Shown here: positions 1-11,840 of the stretch, piece after piece
Numbering within the stretch: the stretch's first letter is position 1
How the letters are laid out: every line of letters starts with the position of its first letter
Notes under the pieces: model-generated
What the model was told of the DNA's origin: nothing
The model's input: only the letters and a program-made list of their open reading frames with translations
Database searches by the model: none
Made by a program: the position numbers and the translations under genes
Assembly (NCBI GenBank): GCA_016806645.1
Contig: JACSYO010001630.1
Span: forward strand, 908,001-972,000
Reading direction: 5' to 3'
From: Ophiodon elongatus
Lineage: Eukaryota; Chordata; Actinopteri; Perciformes; Hexagrammidae
DNA length: 64,000 bases

Positions 1-52
1 TCTTTTAAAGGCCATCCACACTGTGTTTTTAATGGACTCAGAAGCTCATTTA

Positions 53-321
53 GTGAGAGACTCAGGAGGCCTCAGTGTTCTACTGAACCACTCAGAAGGT
101 CTTTCAGTGAGAGACTCAGGAGGCCTCAGTGTTCTACTGAACCACTCAGAAGGTCTTCCAGTGAGAGACTCAGGAGGCCTCAGTGTTCTACTGAACCACT
201 CAGAAGGTCTTTCAGTGAGAGACTCAGGAGGCCTCAGTGTTCTACTGAACCACTCAGAAGGTCTTTCAGTGAGAGACTCAGGAGGCCTCAGTGTTCTACT
301 GAACCACTCAGAAGGTCTTTC
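53..321. repeat. 54-bp minisatellite, five tandem units
   Basis: Five near-identical 54-bp units start at 53, 107, 161, 215 and 269. The period is a multiple of three, so the array stays open in a frame on each strand: an 18-residue repeat beginning VRDSGGLSVLL on + and one containing RPSEWFSRTLRPPES on -. There is no flanking exon, homology or splice context, so I treat it as a minisatellite and not as a gene. The units differ by only a few bases, which suggests recent homogenisation. Confidence 0.9.
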
Positions 322-830
322 GTTCCAGCAGCAGTTCAATTTTTTTTAATGAACACCTTTCTATGTGGTTTTTAGATTTAGCATCTTTCTGATGTCAATC
401 ATGTCTCATATGGCATTTTCTGGTGTTATTTATTCTTTGTAATGTGTTTTTCTTTGTCTGTTGTGCACTGTGGACTGTGTCTATTGTTGTCTGTAGGAGT
501 CTATTATTGTCTGTATGAGTTTTTGATGTCAAATGAGTTTTCCCACTGGGGAGTAATAAAGTTTTCTAATCTAATTAAATAAGACATTAAGGAAGACAAG
601 AAATATGCACATTCACCAAAAACTGTCCACTATGTTGATGTAGCTAATTTTCCATCGAGAAGGAACACGTCCCTATTGTGATTGTTGGACTATCAAATTA
701 CTTTACCTTCATGAGTCCTAAGAGAAAGTTTTAATTTCACCAGACTAATATTTAATCTCTCCAGTGTTTTGGTCTAATTTCACCACTAAAATGACTAAAT
801 GATTCCCTGCTGCCCCAGGATGAGGAGAGA
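322..830. other. Intergenic DNA with a LINE-like 3' tail
   Basis: No gene is visible. The stretch around 420-575, ending in a 'ggggagtaataaagtttt' motif followed by TCTAATC-type simple sequence, resembles the 3' end of a fish LINE with a short microsatellite tail. The rest up to the setd7 upstream region is unremarkable AT-rich sequence. Confidence 0.35.
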
Positions 831-1107
831 TCACGTGCTCCGGTTTGCTCTCAAATCAGATTTTTTTTTAGCAATGACTGCATACCTGCAAGATGAAAGT
901 CTCATAACTGATTTCAACATGAACAATAACGCTTGTGCCAATTTGCGTCTGATCTGAGTATTTCCCTCCACAGTGACACTTTCAGGATCCAGCGGAGAAC
1001 AGAAGGAGGGCTCAGTGCCCCACCGTGCCGGGTCCAAATGACGCCACATGGTGGCAGGAATAGCAGTCATTACTTTGGCGTGGTGGGATCCAGCAGCGTC
1101 CTGCGGC
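831..1107 (+). promoter_or_regulatory. setd7: Probable setd7 5' flank and 5' UTR
   Basis: This sequence lies directly before the setd7 start codon. GC content rises here and stays high into the first intron (about 1250-1400), as at a vertebrate CpG-type promoter. No TATA box is evident. The transcription start cannot be placed from sequence alone. Confidence 0.4.
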
Positions 1108-4100
1108 ATGGACAGCGAAGATGAAAGTATAGAAGAGGTGGTGGAAGGTGAGCAACATCTTCCTTTTTTCGTATTCCCGTGTAAACGACAAAATGATTCT
1201 ATGCACGATGTTTCTCGGTTGATTTGAGATTCGGAGTTTTCCGTAAATCTCGACGAGTCAGTCTGTCGCTGGGCCCGCCGGGAACTTCACAGCGCCGGGG
1301 ACTTTATTTATACAGGCCATCCGCTTGACGGGCTCGTGAGGGCGGCCTGGGTAATCGTAGCGTCCCGCTGCCGGTTCCATTTGCTCGGATTACGATAATT
1401 AGCAACCCCGAAGAGGTGTGCTGTTCTGAGACTTTGTATCTCCTGTACCGACGGGTCTGCGACCCCTTTCACCGAAGTAGAGTTGTTTACATTGGAAGAA
1501 GTGAATGAATGAAAAGCGCGTTATGTGACTCTGTGACATTTATGAAAACAGAACACAAAAGTGGAAAAATGGTCGGCAAATGTTTGCCTCTTTTTGTTGT
1601 TCGTTTTTATGAGTCGTTAGGGTCTACTAGTGAATTGGGTAAACTATTATAATCAATAATTGCTATGAAAGTCAACTCTTGATTAACAAAAGTTATTCCT
1701 GCCTCAACAGGGAAAGATATCGCCAGTGGCCGCAGGGGGCGCTCTAAATACAGCTCTAAAATACTGCGAGATAACGGGCAGATTTCACAAAGTCTCAAAC
1801 CACTGCTATTATAGGGCTTTGTTTCTATTATGTCTACAATTGATGTAGCCCATGACGTTACCTCTTCATGTCTAATTGGCATGACAAATCAGAGGGTTCG
1901 AACACATATTTGTAGAAATGCTCAGATGAGGGAAGCTTGAGAGTATATGGCACCTTTATTACCTTTTTTTTCATTTTTCACCTTACTATTCCTGAAAATG
2001 TAAACAGATCAAAGCTGCACTCAAAGTGAAGATGGACCCCTTTTGGAGCTTTCACTCGACCATGCAGATCCCCTCATATCTAGAGAGCATCTTGTGGCTT
2101 GTTGTTGTTTTGCTGTCTGTCAAATATTTTTCTCAGTAGTTGATGGAGACCAGAGCTGAACGAATGAATATGAAACACGCATTTGTCAGGTGGTACTGTA
2201 CATGTTTAGCAATGTGCACCACCTAGTCCTATTTTGTGTTTATTTTAGATGTTGACTCACTCTATTGGGGCGGCACTTGAATGAAAGAATTGAGACAGCT
2301 GAGAGTCTTTCCAGGGATCTTTGACTGCTCCTCGGTGGCATCGAGGAAAGGGTTTAGGCTGACTTACTAAGTCATAGAGACACTAGTTATGAGGGCATCT
2401 ATGCACCTCTTATAAAACGTTTACATGCTTTACTTGATAGTTTATTTCCGTCCAAAGTAAATTCACAATGCCCAACATACTTTCTGTGATACATTCGGAA
2501 TTTAATTATTAGATGCAGCGACTTCATCTTAAGTTGAGCTGACTTTATTGCAGGTAACACTGTTGAAACTTTACAACATGACCACCCTGGGGGCTCTGCC
2601 TCTCCTGGCTAGATCTTAACACACTATTATCATCCGACTAGGCATATAGCACTGGAGCCCTTGATTAGTCCTTGACTGCATTAACGTACAATAATTTAAC
2701 GCCAGACCTATGAAGTGATAAATCATGGGGCTAGAGGTAGAGTTTGGGTCACTGAGGGTGTGTGTGTGTGTGTGTGTGTGTGTAGGTCCATTGGATGAAG
2801 ACGATCAGCTCCACGGGTTCTGCACAGTAACCTATTCATCCAGTGATCGTTTTGAAGGACACTTCACCCACGGAGAGAAGAATGGCAAGGGAAAGTTCTT
2901 CTTCTTTGATGGAAGGTACTGTAACGATAAGACAGCCGAGTAGCTTTCCTCAAAGGATGTGCTACAAAATGATGACCGTGTATTAGGACGAGAATTTAAT
3001 CAAAATATTTTGAGAAAACGTCAAAATAAGATTAAAAAAAATGGTAATATGGTTAATTTAACTTCTTTTCAATGCAAACTCAGACCACAGCTGTGGACTT
3101 GTGACATTGCAGTCCAAATACAAGGAACAATAGTAACTGTACTGTACAGTGGCCTTGCAGGAAATGCAAAAAAATGCATGTGTTGTTCTTGAAGCAGACG
3201 TTTTCTCATAATGTTCTGACTTTATTCAAAGATTTCATTATCAATATTTTGACATTATTTTTCCAAAAATGTTAACCATTTTAATCTTGGAATATTATAA
3301 CTTTGATCTCGAGATACATTTGAATTTTTTTTCTCAGTATATCACCTACCTTTTTTAATCTTGAAGCTTTTTGGTCAAAATATTAACTATGAATGTTGGA
3401 AAATTACTTTTTAAATCTTGGAATATTATCCTGTTAATCTCATAATATGACATCTTTTTTTTTAAGTAATGCCACCTTTTCTCAAAATATAACCTCTTTA
3501 AAGTTGGAATATTACCTCTTTTAATATCTTTAATATTAAAACATTTTTAATATTCGCACATTATCACAACTTGACTTGGGTGCACAAGTGTCTCAGTAGT
3601 AAAGCAGGGTCGTCCTTCAATCAGAGGATCGGCGGTTCGATACCCGGCTCCACTAGTCCATGTCCATGTACCCTTGGGCAAGACACTTAACCCCAAATGT
3701 CTCCTGCAGGCTGTTACTGTGGTGTGTGAATGAATGTTATCTAATGCACACATTCAGTGTGTGAATGAGTGAATGATGTCATGTAGTGGTTGGAAGACTA
3801 GAAAATCGCTGTACAAGAAGAAGAAAAAAATGAATCTTCTGAATATTACATTTTTTTTCTTTTAATGTCACTTTTTTTCCCAGAAATTACAACTCTTTTT
3901 CTCATAGCATCATAACTATTTTATAACTTTATTCTCAAACTCTCAACAATGGCCCTAATACTCAGTTGTAGGTATTTCGTTATACATTCAGCGATATGTT
4001 TAATATTTTATTAGTTAGGTTAGTTTATAGACAGTAACATATCATCAGCACTGTCTGTGTTTACATGCACATTAATAATTCCGATTTGGCCCCACTGGCC

Positions 4101-7100
4101 TTAAGGTGATTGACTTTAGTTATATCTTAATTTGAATGGCAGCCCTCCTCCTCCTGTCTGTCCACAGTGCACTGGAGGGTTTCTATGTAGAGGATGCTCT
4201 GCAGGGCCAGGGGCTGTATACCTATGAAGATGGAACTGTCCTCCATGGGACGTATGTGGATGGAGAGCTCAATGGACCCGCTCAGGAGTGCGACGCAGAG
4301 GGCCGCCTGGTGTTCAAGGGCCAGTACAAAGACAACAGCCGCTGTGGGGAATGCTGGATCTACTACCCTGTGAGTCAGCTCAGTGCTCACTGCAACACAG
4401 GGGCACTGTTTGCATGTATGAATAATTCAGTTACATGACTTCATGGCCCTCTGAGGCCCTATTCAGAAGATGAATATCTTATTCACATGGCACTGAATGT
4501 TCTCCAACGCCTTGTTTAAGACATGGGCAGAAATCTGATAGACTTCATATAGTAGAAGTTAAGTAAATGAATGGTCTAGTTAACTGTCTGTATTGTGCAT
4601 GTTGGTGTGTACTGTGGTGCGTCTAGGATGGAGGCTGTGTGTTTGGGGAGGTGAATGTGGACGGGGACATGACTGGTGAATCTATAGGGTACATCTACCC
4701 TGACGGACACACGGCTCTCTATGGAAGCTTTGTGGATGGAGACATAATTGAGGCTCGCCTTGCCACCCTGATCACCACCGAGAGTGGAAGGCCGCGCTTC
4801 GAAATCACACCGAACAGTAAGGAGTTAATGGATCCAGTTAGTCCTCTCCTGAAATTGGCCACATTTGTTTGTCAAGATGCAAATCTTCCATCTAGAAATG
4901 GTTGCTATGAATAATGTGTAAGTTTGTTATTTCATGTTATGATGTTGAGATGTAAGAGATGAGAACTTTTACGAGTTATATATATATAAAACAAGCAAAT
5001 ATATTTTTGTTAGATTGAAATTCCTGACAAATCAAGGTACTTCATGATATTGATGCAATATTCCAGTTTGCCATAAATGGTATCATACAGCCAGAGATAT
5101 TAAAGGCCCAGTGTGTAAGATTTAGTGGCATCTAGTGGTGTGTTGCTCACCGCTCCCTTTCCAAGCGTGTCGGAGAACTACGGTGGCCTTGAGGTGGGGA
5201 CAGGTATCTTTAGCATTTTATAACTACTACGAGCTAATCTTATCAATCCTGGGTTTGTTTTTATTTATATGACTAAATAATGGCTTTTAAAAACCTATAT
5301 ATAAAAAAATGAATTCAGAACAGGATTACAATTTCTTTATAATTAATTTTAACTAAATATTGTTTCTTCCCCTGTGTATCTGTGTGGGTGGAGCTCAGGC
5401 CTCACCATACACTGATAGAACCATAGTACCAATAAAAAGCACCAGTAACGTCAGAGCGCATCAATACTCCAGACTTTAATACTTTAGCACCTGTTTAATC
5501 CAGAGTTTCGGTACCCGGTTCCCCGTCTTCAACCGATGTAGAACCGCAAAGGCTCTCCATAGAGCCAGTGTCTGGTTTGTCCATTCTGGGCTTCTGTAGA
5601 AGCATGGCGGACTCCGTGGAAGAGGACCGACATAAATTCCTTTTTCTAAGCTAACGAAAACACAATGATTCTTAGTTTCAGGTTATTATACATCCGTGAA
5701 AACATAGTTATGAATAGTATATTCCATTTCTGCCAATAAATCCACCTAAATATTACACACTGTTCCTTTTTTTGAAGTGATACTTGGCCCAGTATGAACG
5801 GTACAGTGCACACACAAAACGCACAAGTCTCAACAGTCGACACATTTTGGTTGTCTCGTCGAATATTTCATCATATAGCCAAAACCTAGTGGTGAATCAC
5901 GACTCGGGGGAACTGGCGACGCTGGTGGTGAGGTGGGGAACTGAAGCCAGACTGTAGAAATGAAATGTTGGGACACATTTAATTTCACTTCATATCTTGT
6001 TACTTCGCACTTATCGATCCTCTGTATCATAAACATTCAAGCCAGCCGTGTTTTTTGCGCTTGTACTAGTGAGCCATATCGTTCCATACGCACATTTCAG
6101 TTGTAAAAGATAACCTCCAATCAAATTTGGCTTATATTTCTACAGCGCTGTCCGCTCTGCTTAGCGCAGAAGAGAGGACCGAACTACTGACACTCGTGGT
6201 CAAATGTGGGCGGCTAATGAAATGATATCAGCTGTCCAATGCCGTCAACTAGCGTTAAAGAATGCATTACGCCGCATTTAGTTTTCAATAATCTTCTAAT
6301 ACTGTGCATATAACACAAGTACAATTTTACTTTTCATAAAGTTTTTGAGTCAAATCGCTGCAGTTCCTGCGACACCTTCAGGGACACAGGAACAAATGAC
6401 TGGGAAAAGCACACCTGTACACTTGTAAGATAGGCAGGGGCCCAGAAGACACCTTTATTCATTTGTGACAGATACGGCTACTGTACAGGCTACTGTACAA
6501 GTTACTGTACAGGCTACTGTACAAGCTACTGTACAGGCTACTGTACAAGTTACTGTACAGGCTACTGTACAAGCTACTGTACAGGCTACTGTACAAGTTA
6601 CTGTACAGGCTACTGTACAGGCTACTGTACAAGTTACTGTACAGGCTACTGTACAGGCTACTGTACAAGTTACTGTACAGGCTACTGTACAAGTTACTGT
6701 ACAAGCTACTGTACAGGCTACTGTACAAGCTACCGCACGCTCTGCCTTCTTCTTTCACCTGGCAAATCTTCATTATGAGTCCTAATCATAATGCTAGTCA
6801 ATTTCACCATAAGATAACTTAAATAAATTGTATTCACCTATCAAACTTCCTTTTTAAATGATGTCCAGGGTGGTGGATACCACTGATTTTTTTTTTTTTT
6901 TTTTTTTTTTGGCGATCATTTTGGAAGCAAACAGTGTGATTGCTGTAAACGTATAAATACTGCGGCGACACTTGTAATGTGTAAGCTGTGTGCTGCGAGG
7001 TGGATTTCCCCGGTAGCACTGCGCAAATGAAAGAATTAGGAGGAAAGGAGTGTTCAGGGATCCCCTCATCCACAAGCACTTTAACTTCTGTCAGAAGAAA

Positions 7101-8810
7101 TCATTTTCTGGTCTTCCTCCCAGTAGTTGCCATGATTCACCGTAAAGAATAATTGATCAGCAGTCTTTTCTTTTTTTCTTTTTTTATATGGTTTATTTGA
7201 TAAGGGGACAGTGCACATTAATAAAAACATTTCTGTAAATGCGCCAGAGTTAGCCAAGATGCTATTTTTCATCTGTAGTCCCGAGAGGCAGATGTTACAA
7301 AAACAAAACCTAAAAACAGAAATAAGATTAAATATACAAGGTTATACAATATTGACGCTTTACAATGAGTGCACAAACAATGAATATAGTGAGAATATTA
7401 ATATACGTAGTATCATCATTCAGGAGACTCTTAGACATTGTCAAGTACTAACAAGACATGCAACACAGACAAAGCAAATAAAATGAGGGCCAACTAATAA
7501 TAAATAACAATAATAAAATAATAAAAATAGAATGGACTAAAGACAAGATTATGCTGCATTGTTAGACACTAAAAAACATCCATGTCAGAGGCACAGAACA
7601 TAAATCACCTCATCAACATTCTTAAGGTTCTTTGCATTGGCCATTTATGGTTGAATGTGGGCGTGTAGAGAAACCAGCTGCACACATTTACAGGTTGATT
7701 TGGGATTTATGAAAGGAAATTACACAGTACTAGCAGTGTACACAAGGTTTCATAAATCAGAATATCTTTTGGTGTGCGACCATATCCTCATTTGTACCTA
7801 CGCACACATTTAGTGTGGATTTCACGCACTGTTTAATATTGTTCAACTTTTATTTTAGTTCAAAATGTAGGTAGACATCTGGACACGAGCATGACATACT
7901 CTGTTTTTAAGGTCCTGTGTACTCGTACGACAAGTCCACGTCCACGTGCATCACCGCCCACGCGTTGCTTCCTGACCCTTATGAGAGTCGGCGGTGAGTA
8001 AGCTTCATACTGTACATCCTGCTAGCCTGATGAATGCCATCTCTCCGTCTTCACCATCAACTGGGGTACTGCCCCCGTCAGGACTGTTCTTCATATTGTC
8101 CCCATATTGTGTGTGTCAGGGTGTTTGTGGCCGACTCCAAGATCTCCGGAGCAGCAGAGGGCCTGTTTGCCAAGACGGACGCTGATGCTCACACTGTGAT
8201 GGCTTTTTATAATGGTGTTCGCATCACACACTCTGAGGTATGATCCATAGAGCTCATGTAAAGACCTGCAAGGATTGTGGAGTGGCTGAACTCATTTTGA
8301 AAAATAGGATTGACAGATTTGAATATCTGTAATATCTGTATCTGTAATGTTTATAATAATAGTAATAATAATACAAAATCCCCATGTTAAATGTCAATAA
8401 AGTACAGGGGAGCAGAAACATCTTTAATTGTTTGTTAAAATGTGAATGCAAATAGCAAAGGTTAACAGTGGTTAAAATAGATGGCTAAAAGTAATGACTA
8501 AATTATTAAAATTGTTAACTTAATATAATGGATACATGATTGAAATCTTTAGCTTAGGTAATAAATAACATTTGAAATGGTTAGCTTATATGGATAAGCA
8601 GTTTAAATAGTTCAATAGAGCAATACATAACATTCAGAGCATTGATAGCTGTCGCAATATAAAGATGTTGTGGAGTAAGGCCTACCTGAGCAAAGAATGA
8701 GGCTCCAGAATCAACTCAAAAGGAATTTTTTTGTAGTAACTTTAAAGTAATGGATAAAACGGTTGAATGTAATGGCTAAACAATTAAAGTTGTTAGCTTA
8801 AAGGGGAACA

Positions 8811-8875
<65 letters not shown>

Positions 8876-11809
8876 TGTATGTATATATGTATATATGTAT
8901 TATTTTATATATATTTTTTTTTTTTTTTATTTATATATATTTTTTTTTTTCGGAGGCTATATAACATGGTGGAATAAATACTGCAACCTGCTCATGTTTG
9001 CAAGGACTTGCTGGGAAAGCAGGAGGTGGCGTCGTCACGGTAAACTCTTAACTAGCAATATGAATGAAGTATAGAATTTCAACAACATTTACAATTTCGA
9101 TAAACATGCTTTCACTTTCTTGACTCAATTTTATGTTTAGAATAAATACTTCTAAGGGAGGGAAACTGTCTTTCATCTGTAGTTAACGTTATTTTAGGAT
9201 CTAACTAGCATGCCTGTTGCTCGACCTCCTGTGAGCGGGATGACTCACAACATGGGCTCATGTCCTGGAAATGTCTTTCCAGTGGACAGCACTTGAACTA
9301 CTGGGTTATGAAAGAAGTGAGAAAGGTATGACACAGTTTTCCCTGTCGTATAAGTGTTTGTTGTTCACGTAAATTAGATTCAGAAAGTGACGGCATGTTT
9401 ATTTACATTGCAAATGTTGAAATCTCTATACTACATATTGCCTATGGCAGGCACTTACTGTTTATTGTGATGGTGACGCTACCGTGTGGTTACCCAGCGA
9501 GCCCTCGCTGTATGCGCATACATGAGCAGCTTGCAGTATTTTTTTCATCATGTTATATAGCCTCCAGAATAAAATATATATATTTATTATATTTTATTAA
9601 TGGATTTTGTTCCCCTTTTTTAATATAATGAATACATGTTTGAAATATTTAGCTAAAAGTATTGGATGAATGAGAAAACAATTACCATCCTTTACATGTA
9701 TTATTAGGTTACCGCTGCCATTTTTGCAGTATTTGTACTTATTAAACTATTTTTTTTTTTTTTTTTTTTTATATAAAACAAATGGACTCCTCAGGTGGAC
9801 AGCAGAGACTGGGCACTGAACGGGAACACAATCTCATTGGACGAGGACACAGTGATCGACGTCCCTCAGCCCTTTGACAAGATGGAGAGATACTGTGCCT
9901 CTCTCGGTCACAAGGCAAACCACTCCTTCAGCCCCAATTGCAAATATGACACGTGAGTACAAACGGTCAGAAGCAGAGGACAGGGAGGGGAAGAGAGTCG
10001 TGCATTTTCAAAACAAGATTACAATTTTTAGATTGAAAGTTAATTGACCCTTTTGCGGAGCCCTGCCCCTTGCTGCTACTGCATCAAGCTGCCAGAACTA
10101 CCACGGAGCCCACACTGTCACTATTGCTCTACCCTGAATAAATATCTACTTTTTGTAAAAAAGTGATTTTGTGGGAGAAGCAGAAAGAAGGGTCTACAAT
10201 ATGCATTTGAAGGATATATCCAGGATGTAAAACTGATTCAGCAGCAAAATCCGATTTTAAAAACGTAAAGATAGAAGCTAAAGCTTATAGATCACAATGT
10301 AAAAGTGAGCCACCACATCACCTGGTGCTTGAGACAGAAGACAATGAAATTAGGGCACAACACTGTTCCTGTAAAGCCGGGTAGGTCTTTATTCATTGTT
10401 CCAAAATGAAGCTGTCAGCTGGCTGATGCTACGTTAGGATTGGCCAGGGAGAGGGCGGGACTAAGTGAAGGGTCAATTCTTGATCTTGAAAACAATGGTT
10501 GAAAAAACAATCTATGCTCAAGCTTTATGTAATCGCTCTTTCAGAGCTTTAATTTGCATCATACAATCTTCCTCATCACATAACCTGACTGTACTAACAT
10601 TGACCAAAATATGTTTAATCATATTTACATTTAACTAGATTTAATTAAACCAAACCAACTTAAGCCTACATAAACTCAACTAAGCTGTAAATGGAACTCA
10701 TCTCCTCATTCAGATCAAAGAAAATAGACAAAAGGTGCGCAAACTCACATAGAATTGTGAATTTACTGACCATGTAAATGTTGTGTAGAAGTTTACTTGG
10801 GGAAAACAATGTCTTATCATAACTGCAAACCAATCTCTCGAGCGATGCTGGATAGACCTGGTAATGCGAGAGAAACAAAAGGAAGTGAAAGGTCACCTCT
10901 GATTTGTTCATGCCCATAAGTGAATGGCGGATGTCAGAATTGAGAATGATAAATTGTTTTTTTGCATATGTGAAATAAAAACATTAACTAACTTAGGCAT
11001 CTTAAATGACAGCTTGCTGGAAATTATAAAAAGTATACCGTAATATGGCTTTGTAACAGGAGAGAAATACTCTGAAACTACCTGACCCTTTTTTAACAGC
11101 AGTTTTAATCTGACTGAAACTAATACACACTTAAATATTTGTAGCAATATCATTCAACTGTTGTGTTGCTCTAACTGAAAAAGCAATTTGAGAATATTTG
11201 TCTGAATAAATTGTTTAAGCGTAGGGGAGCTAAACCATGCAATATCTTAAATAATAATAATGTGTAATAAACAAACATGGTTTATAAACCAAAACAATTC
11301 AAAGCTCAATAAGTTGTGGTTTTCCATAATATTTCAATTTTTTGCTCCAGTGCCTTAATCGCTAGTTAATAATTAAAGCCTGGTCTAGCATACTGCAAAA
11401 TCTATTTAAGTTTCAAACTACTGATGAAGGCAGATGAACTTCCAGGAGGACCAGTTTACGTGATCGGTATGCAAGCCAGCATCCTTTTCTGGCTCTTCTG
11501 ATGCACAAGCCTTTGCACAGCAGATATATGAGCAAGAGGGTCAAAGTTCAAGGTGCCGTGTTATGAGGTAGTAGTATGTCCCAATTGAATGTATACTGCA
11601 TGCAAAAGTATGTACTTTGTGAGGGCAGCGGCAGTTCGTACTTTAAGTCAAAAGGCTCATGTGTTGGACGTCTCGGCGGCCATCTTTTGATTCTGCCACC
11701 TTTTGTATTTTTACATTGTCAACCATTTAGTTTTTTATGCCATGGCCTCAGTCACCATTTTGAATATAATATAAATATATTACTGATATATTAATAATTT
11801 AATATTTGT

Positions 11810-11840
<31 letters not shown>

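Larger units (their letters stand above)
4817..7911. other. setd7 intron 4
   Basis: This 3.1-kb intron holds a terminal-inverted-repeat element (5103-5770), a 12-bp TGTACA satellite (6476-6732), a poly-T tract (6887-6911) and a possible dispersed LINE 3' tail (7165-7480). No coding exon is seen between exons 4 and 5. Confidence 0.6.
8238..9794. other. setd7 intron 6
   Basis: It contains degenerate short repeats with 'taatggataaa' and 'ttagctta' motifs (about 8460-8800 and 9620-9680). These are interrupted by a TIR element at 8802-9616. A poly-T tract lies just before exon 7. Confidence 0.5.

Noticed and set aside
46..339. Open frames on both strands of the 54-bp array as a repeat-protein gene
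   Set aside because: Frames are open only because the period is a multiple of three; there are no splice sites, promoter or homology.
3600..3660. True tRNA gene
   Set aside because: A- and B-box-like motifs are present but no cloverleaf; the same head recurs in SINE copies.
6476..6732. CRISPR-like array
   Set aside because: Spacers are repeats of two types, the period is only 12 bp, and this is a vertebrate genome.
6459..6785. 106-aa and 104-aa open frames over the TGTACA array
   Set aside because: Pure products of a 12-bp satellite inside an intron.
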